64,000 nt of DNA. It comes from Pomacea canaliculata (Eukaryota > Mollusca > Gastropoda > Architaenioglossa > Ampullariidae). The notes beneath the pieces were generated by a model. The model made no database searches and was not told the DNA's origin. It worked only from the letters and a program-made list of their open reading frames with translations. The position numbers were made by a program, and so were the translations under genes. Below are positions 54,613 to 64,000 of the stretch, piece after piece (position 1 is the first letter of the stretch; each line of letters opens with the position of its first letter). The stretch is taken from positions 12,769,950-12,833,949 of the forward strand of contig NC_037596.1 of assembly GCF_003073045.1 (NCBI RefSeq), in the 5' to 3' direction.

Positions 54613-54706
54613 TTAAGCATTTTGAAGGAAAGGTGTAGCTGAGTTTCCACTGCCATTGCTTTCTCCAGATATTTGCCTCTGAAAGTCCCATGTATGTCGT
54701 GTACCC
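54613..54706 (-). CDS. locus 8 candidate terminal exon
   Basis: 94 bp from acceptor TTTCATTTACAG to TAA (54613-54615), entered in phase 2. Encodes GTRHTWDFQRQISGESNGSG and NSATPFLQNA. Same length as the locus 2 terminal exon but no sequence match, so only a candidate. Confidence 0.4.
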
Positions 54707-57700
54707 CTGTAAATGAAAAAAAAAAACAATTTGTAGAAAGAAGTAGCATTAGATGCTTATGGTCATGAAGAAAAATAGAGAAAAGACAGGAAGTAGAAGT
54801 AGGAGATTACGGTACGAAAAATGAAGGTCAGCCTGAGAAAAGTATTTTTTTGCAGAAGCAAGCTTAAAAATGAATAAGCCATTCGGTCCACGAGATGAAT
54901 GACAATCAATTAGCACTACTGCATTCTGAGACACTGGCACTCTTCCGTACTGAAAGAGAGTGACATGCTAAGGAGGTCAAAAGTGAGTGTTCACATAGAT
55001 GCTTGATGTGCTGGGGAGGCGAGATGACATGAAGAATAAAGGACACTGGTAACTCCCTCGATGGCTAAAGAAAACGTTATATGTGTATAGTATCACGCTA
55101 GAGACCTTTAGTGGACATAAAAGGTACATCATCAATTGAACACTAGAGCCAGCATCTGCCATTTGGGATCAACGAAGCTCGCCTCATGGCTACCCCAGTT
55201 GGGATCATTAGTCAGATCCTGGAAAATTTACCGAATGGTATGGCTCCGCCTTATTTACATTTTTTAGCATGGCTTTGGCGTAGCGCTACCCCTTTGTAGT
55301 GTTCATTTGCTCGCGTCTGTCTTTATTTGTAATTAATAGCATCAATTAAACCTTCAGAAAGATCAAAGGACGATGGCTGGAAAATAACTACAAAGCTGTG
55401 GCATTCTTGTGACTAACCGGCAATTTCAGCCCAAATGAAACTTATACACAGGCTGTGTATTTGTCGCCTGCTCTTTTGTTGGTTGGTCTGGTTGAGTGCA
55501 TCACATTAATGAGTGATTGTTTAATGAAATGGGTGCGTTTCTCTTTGTAAGTTTGAATTGGTTTATTTCAAAATGGCAAGCTTATTTGAATATAAGATTA
55601 TTAAAACTATGATAAAATTTATTTAACTTACTTGGTACATTTCTTGAGAAATAAGAAATCTGAAACAAATAAATTTCAACATGACACTTTCTTCAAGAGA
55701 CTTATAACGCTAACAAGAAAGCTGTCGTGACAAGCTTAATATACTTGATAAATATACAGAGAAGATTCTGCTTTTTCAGCTTGATCATGCAGTTTTTAAT
55801 CATGCAGTTTATCTAAAAGTTTATCTAAATCTGGAATTAATACATGTGTACTGTCTAGTGGGTTTTTTTTCCTTATGCCTCTTCTAATATTATGTTTTAA
55901 AACTTAAATCATTTTCATGAAAATGTTATTTTACGTTTTTTTGAATTGTATTTCTTCAACAACAGAACGGTGATGACCAGGATCAACATGATGGAAACAG
56001 CAACTCCAATATAAGTACCGATGACTCCTGGATTGTTATCTGCTTCAAAAAAAAAAATGTTTCAACAAACGTAAAAGATCACACATTTAGGCTCAACTCA
56101 AAAGTTTTATGCAGTTGAAAAAAAGGTCGGAAAAGTAGATACAAATCAGCTGAAAGCAGAATACAGTATAAAATATTTTTTCTTAAAGATCAACCTGACT
56201 GGTTTGTGTTTTTTTGCAGACATCGGTAGATATAGGCGATATAAATCTAACCTGTAAATATCAGCCTCCTGATATCTAAAAAAACCTATTTTTTCTCATT
56301 TACTTTGATTGCTATTTAAACTGTTGGCTTTAACTGACATTCCCATCTTGATTGCTATAAATCGGTGTTTTAGGTCATCAAATTCTAAGATTATCAGGAA
56401 TCAAAATGCATGAAAAGAAATATCTAGAAACTTTATGAGTAACATTTCTTTGCTGTATTGATGCAAAGATTTTAAATTGAAATCTGGCAGTGTACCTTTC
56501 CAAAGTCGTTTACTTAAGAACTTGCCTGCTTTTTTCCCTCGCGATTCATAGTTTTGTACTACAAAGTATCACTGATTTTCTACTTCCAATCAATGTATTC
56601 AAGCGTTCATGACTTAAATGTGAAGTTTTTGTATGCAAATATAAAAGAAATGACAAAACATCATTTAGAATTGCATAGTGAACTCCTCGTAAATAATCCA
56701 AATGCATTATAAATATAGAAAATAAAAAAACTGTGTTAAAAATGTTAATAGTGTTAAAAATTTCATGCAAATGAGAATATAGCTTTTTAAAAACCACTTT
56801 AGAAACTTCATATCCTCGACCACTATGCTCTTGGCCTTCAATACCAAAACTTAAAAAAACTGATTAATATTCTGATTTATTCTAGTTATCTTTTCATATA
56901 CCTCTCTGAAATATGTTGCTATCTGGTGACACAAATTTTGAAAATAACGTTACTTACTGGATGAGTCACAGATATAAAACTTAAGACATCTTAGAATTGG
57001 CTTTTAATAAAGCTGTTCTGTATCAGTATATAAGGTGTGGGCTCGTGCTTAGACAGCACACCAGGCTACAAAATAATAAAGCTAATTTGCAACAAATTGC
57101 GTAGGGTCGTTTATGTGTACTGGAAGCATTTACTTACCTGCCATACTCTTGCTGGCTTGAGATATTAAACTGTTATTCAAAGTGAAATTTTCTGGCAAAA
57201 TATAATTATTATTGTTGTTATTGTTATTATGGTTATTGTTATTATCATTATCATCTCTTAAAGCAAAATTGGAAACTGAATACCAGCGAACTTACATATA
57301 AATTGTTAGTAATTTATATATTGATTAATTTTTACATTCAAAGGTATTTAATGATGTATATTTTGGTATTGTAGTAAAAGGAATTTTTAAACTAATTTGA
57401 AATTATAAATTAATTCCCCAATATTCAATCCACGTTCAATCAAGCAATGTTTTATTAACAACTGCGGTTACCTCTGGTAATTAACCCATCTTCAGATGTT
57501 GTACTGTTGCCCGAAATGAAATGTTCTGGAAAAAATATCAATTACGATAGTTAATACTCAAATGTATCGCTAGAAACAAAACTGGAAACCGACTTACATA
57601 AATTGGCAAATATCTGCATGTGAACAAATAAATGCTTCCTGGTTTATACCTACTGTGTATATACATTTAAAGTTATTTACTGATGTGTGCTTAGTATAGC

Positions 57701-59212
57701 AGCAAAAGGCAGAAAAATATTTAAAAAGAAATATGCGCTGATCCTTCTAACATTGGTGTTTTCCTCCAGGGGTAATTTGGATATATTAAACAGCATCTGT
57801 AAAGCATACAAAATTATCAACTTGAAATAACTTTCTATATTTGGTCAAGTTGTAGTTTCACCACAGTGTATTAATACATTTGCATCATGTACATCTCCAT
57901 CTTGCCTGGCACTGACTGTCCTCCGAGTCACTACAAATCAGACCGCGAGTACCAGCGAAAAGCATTCATTTCCTCCCCGTCATGTATGTTTCATGTCTAT
58001 CATGTGATAAATGCTCCTTGATTTTCCCTACAAATCTACCTTATTATTATGATTCACTTAAAATAAATTTATGTTGTTATGAAAAACAATTGCCCTAGAT
58101 TTACTGAATTTCCTGAAGTCCCGCCAGCGATTGCCTCGACCTTTGTGGGCCTTAAACGGACTGTAGGCCAGACGTCCCCTACCCCAGATTTAGAGAATCT
58201 CATGCTGAATATAACTGAAATCTGATGCCACTTTCCGTACCCTAAACTCTGCTAAAAACGTATACTTCACTGCCAATGCGACCCCTAGGGTATAACACAT
58301 TTCTTTCTATTCCTTCAGCGGTTATCTGGGCACATTAAAAAAAAGAAGAAAAGTGTATGTTACCAGTGTGTTGCTTGTGAAAACTCGCCTGTTTTTTGAC
58401 ATGTATTATTAAAAGAACAAGGAAAGAAGAGTAATGATTTGTTTTGGGCTCAGTAGAAAATCCGAGACGCCCACAGAGTGTCTTTTTGAAAATGTACACG
58501 TGGACTTAAAATTCCGTGGTGTATGCACGTGTATCCTTGTTTGTTTAGCAGGAAACTGTTTTTAACATTGTGGCGATTTCGTACTATGTGGGTGGAGGGA
58601 GGAGAAGAAGGGTGCGTATTGTTGACAAATCACTGATACGTATTAATTCAAGTGAAGATTTTACCTGAAGGGAACTGGCATGAGACATTCAAAAGCTGTC
58701 CCCCTTTCTGACAAAGAAATCTTCCTGTCTGTTTCCATATTGTATCAGCCACTGCTATTGTAAGGACGTTATCATCATCATGAGTCATGTTGAAACCACT
58801 TTCTGTGAAGTAACAGTCGTGTTTTTCCTTGTAAACACAGTCGGCAATTAGTTCTGTATTAAAGTGGAAAAATGTACGATTAATAAACAGGGATTAGTAG
58901 TTGTTTATACTGTCTAAAGTGCATCAACCAAAGAGGCTCGTCCTTTCATTATAATTTTTGACACAAGTGAGCATCTAAGTTAAATAAATAAGAAGGAATT
59001 GTCATTGAGATGCACAAAAGACAGGAAGACAAAATAGAAGCAGACGCAATTTTGCATGCAGTCAAGAAGAACAAAATATCCAATAAACTTACCTTGCTGC
59101 CCACCGGAAGAGTGGAAATAAAGAGAAAATTCTTCCGTGTGCTCAGGAAATAAGCACTGAACTTCAAATGGATCATTTGGTTTCTTCATGAGACAACCCA
59201 TTTTTGGAATTC
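54613..59212 (-). CDS. locus 8: short-type single-pass receptor
   Basis: Minus-strand exons: 59093-59212 (X1), 58665-58853 (X2), 57472-57525 and 57138-57191 (two homologous 54-bp stalk exons), 55935-56039 (membrane), 55632-55659 (cytoplasmic), 54613-54706 (candidate terminal, TAA). All junctions keep the frame and obey the phase rule seen in loci 2 and 5. The predicted product has a split Ig-like domain, an N-glycosylatable stalk, one membrane helix and a short tail. The 5' exon was not found between 59213 and 63900; the exon at the window edge (63908) ends in the right phase and could be it. Further tail exons between 54706 and 55632 are possible. Confidence 0.6.
55632..55659 (-). CDS. locus 8 first cytoplasmic micro-exon
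   Basis: 28 bp, phase 1 to 2, acceptor TTGTTTCAG, donor CCAA|GTAAGT, encoding HFLFLKKCT. Same length, position and phases as 37444-37471 in locus 5. Confidence 0.55.
55935..56039 (-). CDS. locus 8 membrane-spanning exon
   Basis: 105 bp, phase 1-1. DNNPGVIGTYIGVAVSIML, then ILVITVLLLKKYNSKK: one helix with a basic stop-transfer. Same length as the locus 5 exon and aligns with it. Confidence 0.85.
56040..57137 (-). other. locus 8 intron before the membrane exon
   Basis: 1.1 kb AT-rich; no exon supported. The short minus frame at 56546-56797 is not in phase with the gene. Confidence 0.4.
57138..57191 (-). CDS. locus 8 stalk exon 2
   Basis: 54 bp, phase 1-1, ENFTLNNSLISQASKSMA. Two sequons (NFT, NNS). 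Homologous to the exon at 57472-57525. Confidence 0.65.
57205..57254. repeat. TTATTG / TTA microsatellite
   Basis: Simple repeat next to locus 8 stalk exon 2. Confidence 0.8.
57472..57525 (-). CDS. locus 8 stalk exon 1
   Basis: 54 bp, phase 1-1, EHFISGNSTTSEDGLITR. DNA alignment with stalk exon 2 is obvious at the 5' end (AACATTTCATTTCGGGCAAC vs AAAATTTCACTTTGAATAAC). Confidence 0.65.
57526..58664 (-). other. locus 8 intron
   Basis: No exon supported. The GC-richer patch 58110-58210 (cctgaagtcccgccagcgat) is probably an old repeat. Confidence 0.4.
58665..58853 (-). CDS. locus 8 X2 exon
   Basis: 189 bp, phase 1-1. ELIADCVYKEKHDCYFTESG, NVLTIAVADTIWK, TGRFLCQKGG and NVSCQFPS. Matches locus 5 X2 most closely. 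Too short and ATG-poor to appear as a long open frame, but free of stops from acceptor to donor. Confidence 0.75.
59093..59212 (-). CDS. locus 8 X1 exon
   Basis: 120 bp, phase 1-1, GIPKMGCLMKKPNDPFEVQC, LFPEHTEEFSLYFHS, ending GQQ. KMGC is shared with locus 5 X1. Confidence 0.75.
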
Positions 59213-62200
59213 CTGCAACACACACACTAAAAATCATTTTGGTAGTAGTCAGCTTTATTCTTTTTTATTATTGTAATGGGATATACAAAGAGAAGAATTT
59301 CGCATGAAGTTAAAGTTGATGACAAGACGCTGATTATTCAACCCATTAACTTGATTTGATCTGCAGGGGGCAAGTTCGAGGTGAAGTTAATGTGGTAAAC
59401 ACAGAGAACTCTGACTTAGTCACTCTCTGGAATTATCAAGGTGCGCAAACAGGTCCTATTTGGCCAGTTGAAGAAGCAAGATGTTTTGAGGCATGTCCAT
59501 CAGGAATGGCACATTTAACGAGCTGCTCATTACCATTCAAGACAGCCCTAAATGTTACTTTTGTCAGCCCATATTTTTATGTAGTCCTCCCTTCCTCCCC
59601 TGAAGACCAGCTCGTCAGTTGGTGCCAGTCAGATGATGAATCATTCTGACGAATATTCAAACTAAACGTGTGTGCAGTGATTTAACTGATATAACATCTT
59701 ATACATTGCAATAATAATTTAAGTTTGGATATCTTTGCAATATGTCCTATCATTTTTTCTTTTAAAAAAAAGCTGTCCTGACACTTCTGTATGCCACCTC
59801 ATATGGAAAATTTCCTTTTGACCACCACCTAACGTTTCAGCAGGACAAACGTAGATAAATATACCAGGCAAATAATATTTGCTATTTTTGTCTATGCAGT
59901 TCTGTTCTCCCACGCGGGAATTTTATTTTTACTGATGATTCTTTAGAAATGTGTTTAATCCTAGCATTATGAACACGGTCCTTTCATAACCACTGCCACA
60001 GAAACTACTAACACTTATTTACCTATTCTACATCTTTTTTTCCTGCTGTAGACATGTCTACAGAAAGAGAAAAGATTCGTTTACTGTTTGTTTACGTTCG
60101 CATTAATCATCATAAATACTGAAAATACAGGCAATTTCTAGGATGTCTGGCAAGGTGTGATTTGATAGGGTTTTAACAGATGTATGGTAACAAAATAGTG
60201 TTCAAATTTTGTCATTTACCCATTTGAGTCTGATCACCATGGAGTACTTCCATTAAAATGTAATTTAAGGCCTTTCCTAACTTTTAATGTAGCACAAAAA
60301 TAAATTTCTCAGCTTGTTTTATGACTAAAGAATCCACCTTCATAAAATTATGAAACTTTCCAAAGTTGACCTTAATCTTTTCCTGGACCTCTGCTAAAAA
60401 AAGCCGTATGCAATTTAAAATTTTGTTATGATGGGTCCCATTTAAGCCTCCTAGTTTAGTAGCTATACAAAAATGACATTGTTCAGTATGCAAATACTTC
60501 AATCTGAACATTTGTATAGGTTTTCTTTAATGATACAAAAGATCGATGACAAAGCTTCCACTACACTATGGAAGAATTTATAATAATAATATATGGTACA
60601 TTTGTTATTTACCTATTATAAGGTATTAAATTATTCAGATAGTATTGTTATCAAAATAATAAGGTATTAACCCCATTAATTAACCATAAAACATTAAAAC
60701 ATATGTTTTACGTTTTAATTCTCCGAGTGTTGTATATTGCAGTGTCTAGAGGAGTTCATGTCTTTACAAGTATTTTTCGATTTGAATTACACTTTCATCA
60801 CAAATATATTGCAGATAGAAAAAGGGAGACAAGTATAATACCTTGCTGTATTGTGATTATTATTCCTACACACAATACGAATTTTCCTTCTTGTATCTTA
60901 ATCTTAAAAGCTAGTAGGCTATGTAGTTGCTTGGTTATAAAAAACTGAAAATAATATTGAACAGTTAACACCACTACTAATCAAACAGAAAATATACATC
61001 ACAAAGACATAGAAAAAAATTAAGATAAAAAATTACCTTATATAACAGAAGTCAATACACATTAAATTGTAACCTTCATGAATTACTTTTGGTTAACTCC
61101 CTGTACACACTCCACAAACATGGCGCCTTACAACTACTCATACAGGCGTAGGCTTGTCTGACGTAAGCATAAATGTTATCTCTGGATTTTCCCAATGCGC
61201 TATTTTTAATTGCACCTAATGGAAGAAGTAGCAATACTAATACTTAGACTTACAATACTTAGTAATACTAAAAAAGCGCAAAGTAAATAATATCCACCTT
61301 GAAACAGATGACGTAGCCTCCAATATAAACACAGGTAAATATGCAGGTGTTTACACAAAGGGCGCACGCTTGACAAAACTCGCTGTCAACACCGCGGTTC
61401 AGATCTCGTATCAGGACACTTTGTGTTTGTGACACCTGTTTGTTGGGCCAGGAGTCAGGGGTTTTCACCGGGTACTCCAGAATCCTTCCCTCTATCTATC
61501 CACCATATTGAGAAATCACCTGAAGGTAGAAGGACTTTCCAACTAAATCAACCAGCCAATAACCAGTGTTCGTGCTTTGGGGATCCCGACAGTGGAGTGG
61601 TTTAAACACTGCCTGGTCATCAGTGAGAGATTCTGGGTTCATAATAGCGTCAGTTACAGCTACACTTATTGACACGGGAATCAAATCATTGTTTTTGTTT
61701 CATGAGAATGCGTCATGAACACGTCTCTCGTATTCACTGTCTGAATCAGATTTTCTAGTTTCCTGGTGTACCTGATTACAATTTTGCAATCTTTGCTGTC
61801 AGCGTTGCTGTTGTTATGTTCTGCTGCTTATTCTGCTTCATGTTTGTGTATTCATGAAGATGCCGTCCTAAAATGTGTTCTCGCGCCTCTGGGTAAAGCT
61901 CTTAGAGTTCGGCTGATGCTGGAGAAAAGAGCTAGCTAAATGTGCTAAATGTTGTTATTAATAGCATTCGGAGCGACACCTGTAGTGTTTTCCCTTCGAA
62001 CTGTCTCCTTGTCTGGGTCTGTCCAAAATTCAAAAGCTTATAAAGTTTTAAATATTTGTTGATACAAAGGTGGTAGAACCGTCACAAGATATGACTTGGT
62101 CTTTATATGTAAATACTTTAGTTCTCTCGCTCTCGCAGTCAACCTTTAACATATCCGTCTACTAACTGACTAATCCTTTCCCAACCGCCTTGCTTATGTA

Positions 62201-63907
62201 CCTGTCTTCTTTGTCTCTGTCACACTGACGTATAGATTACATTAGGGTCAAACACATAACCTTGATCTCTCCGTCTGAAGCATATCACACCTCGAAGACG
62301 ACTCAGACTTACCTTGTATCTAAACTACAATTGCCCAAAATCAGATAGCATTCAAAACAGTGTTTTCAAAGAAGAAGGATCAGATACTCGTGCAGCACCT
62401 ATCAAATTTTATTTCAGCATACAAACTTTCTGTCAAGTCAGTTCAGAAGCAGCTTACTGAAAGTCACGGACATATTAAAAGGACATATTTGATATATTAA
62501 AAGGACATGGTAAGAAATGTAAGCCACATGCTTCAAACCCATACCTCAAACTTTATACAAAAACCTAAAAATCGGTCTCTCCTTCCTTTTAAATGCTCTT
62601 GCTTACACTACTCTACATCCCGACTTCAGTAAATGAGGTTCATGTTTGGTACACTACAAGTCAAATTGTCAGCAAGACAGGAAAGACTAGGTGTCTGTTT
62701 GATAGAAAAAAGAAACATTTATTCTGCACAGGTGCACTCACTCAGCTTACTTGTTGCCTTGCATCATATTTTCTTGCTCAGTAGTTTTTAAACCCAAACA
62801 CTAACAATGGGAGTTAACTCTGTAATGCTTCACTAGCTTGAGTTTCTTCCCTCGTCTCTCAGTTGATAATATAATCGTGCGTGGTTTTTTTTAATTTAGT
62901 TTGAAGTAAGTCAAAGTAAGACATACTCTAACAACTTGAAGTACGTCTTTCATTACGTCATCGAGACGGAGTTTAAAATGTCTGAGTGCAGCTCAAAACA
63001 GAAGACCTGTTGGCGGTCGGTCGGAAATTCGTGAACAACGAAAGAATAACATTCTGGTTCTACCATCCGATGGACGTGTTGTGTTGTCATCGTGCAGCTT
63101 CTTCAACAGTGAACTTTCTCCGGAAGTCCTCAATTCTGACTGCTGTCTAGCATCAACTGTCTTTGCTCTAAACCTTTGTGACTTCAGCTGAAGGTCAGAC
63201 ATTTCTATTGCTCATCTTAACTACAACTGAAAATCAACTCAAGTGGAGCTGAAGATCAAGTCTCTACTTTCCTTCACCTTCATCTGCAAGGGCTATTCAA
63301 AGTATTATGTGTCTGTAATTTGTATACTATAGTAAGTGTGTGTAGGACTTGTTACACTAACGATGAATCTCTCTAGAGTCTGCATATTCCTTCAAAAGCT
63401 CAAACCTTTTAGAGGGAGTACTTAAGGCTGCAGGTATTGGAAGCAGTTCATGTGGAAAAGATATCAAGAAAATGATAAGTGGACGAAACAATTTGAAGGA
63501 TACTGACGGTTAAAATTTCATGGTCAAAATGGGTAGAAGGATGTGATGGTCTGCTTGTAAAGAAATCTGTCAGAATAGTGAGTTCCAGTCGTCGCAGTTT
63601 CACATAGAGTTTTAACATGCAATGCTAGCGTATTTACTTGCCATGCAGCAATTTTTTTTATCTATGGGACGAAAAGAAGTTCTCTAAGACTAGGACACCA
63701 AATATTCTTACTGAACATCATTTGTCAGAATGTAGGATCAATAACTTTCACATCATATCATTGTCTAGAGGAAAAAGCACTATTAATATATATAAGAAAA
63801 AATTGCCTCTGCATACACTTAGTATTTGCTTCAAACTGCTGATATTTTCTATACATTGTTAATAATGTACTCAAAACAGTGCAAAACTTTTCAGCCTGTA
63901 TACTTAC
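59213..63907. other. upstream region of locus 8
   Basis: 4.7 kb. An open plus-strand frame at 59356-59649 begins after an AG (GATCTGCAG) and encodes 97 residues without a known domain; it is not supported as a gene. Repeat fragments lie at 61441-61660 and 61890-61965. No signal exon for locus 8 was found. Confidence 0.4.
61441..61660 (+). mobile_element. SINE-like repeat with tRNA-like segment, copy 2 of the 50.6-kb body
   Basis: 61486-61559 matches the body at 50631-50711. Next to it 61590-61650 holds GTGGAGTGGTTTAAACACTG and TCTGGGTTCATAAT, which resemble tRNA A and B boxes. Confidence 0.45.
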
Positions 63908-64000
63908 CACCAACATTAGGGATAATTTCCTTTACATTGTCTGAAATGTTGTCATCTGATATCAAGTCCCACAAGATTCTTCCAAGACCTCCAGGCAGAC
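63908..64000 (-). CDS. locus 9: exon cut by the window edge
   Basis: Minus strand, one open frame from the edge to donor GGTG|GTAAGT, ending phase 1: LPGGLGRILWDLISDD, then NISDNVKEIIPNVG. The other two frames have stops. The phase would join locus 8 X1 (GIPKMGC), so this may be its upstream exon, or part of the next gene. No domain is recognisable. Confidence 0.4.

Noticed and set aside
59356-59649. Plus-strand 97-codon frame after GATCTGCAG
   Set aside because: No domain, no paralogue and no convincing neighbouring exons. It could be an exon of an unknown gene, but I cannot support it.
1-64000. CRISPR arrays, operons, ribosome binding sites, integrated virus-like elements
   Set aside because: None seen; all features are those of a eukaryotic nuclear genome, and no capsid, envelope, integrase or LTR signal was recognised.

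Overview
The window is AT-rich animal nuclear DNA: short exons with GT/AG boundaries, long introns, LINE tails, tRNA-derived SINEs, a Tigger-type DNA transposon and simple repeats. Nothing is bacterial. I infer a mollusc, most likely a gastropod, from the repeats and the look of the receptor family; the sequence alone does not prove it.

The content is a tandem cluster of related immunoglobulin-like (Ig-like) receptor genes on both strands. No single exon is long, so the gene models come from splice sites, codon phase and comparison between loci. Long-type genes have signal peptide exon - D1 exon (~380 bp) - Ig2 exon (273-276 bp) - Ig3 exon (279-330 bp). Short-type genes have a smaller split N-terminal domain (exons X1 and X2), Ser/Thr/Asn-rich stalk exons, one membrane-spanning exon and a multi-exon cytoplasmic tail. 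All ectodomain and membrane exons are phase 1-1; all cytoplasmic exons after the first are phase 2-2.

Layout: locus 1 (-, 1159-5898) long type with membrane exon and a broken D1; locus 2 (+, 8787-16745) short type; locus 3 (+, 18850-21926) long type, apparently secreted; locus 4 (-, 26516/27503-29842) long type; locus 5 (+, 32152-39017) short type; locus 6 (-, 41602-42345) decayed Ig2/Ig3 relic; locus 7 (+, 45388-49350) long type, apparently secreted; locus 8 (-, 54613-59212) short type; locus 9 (-, 63908-64000) one exon cut by the window edge.

Between and inside the genes lie a 608-bp LINE 3' fragment and a 34-bp sister insertion, both with 11-bp target duplications; two head-to-head LINE tails; a six-copy 69-bp tandem array; a 24-bp minisatellite; an 811-bp Tigger-like element with 23-bp inverted ends; several SINEs; and a cluster of palindromic CRE-like sites. 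I infer that membrane-bound and soluble versions of one recognition ectodomain are encoded side by side. The 5' exons of the short-type genes and the last exon of locus 4 are unresolved.
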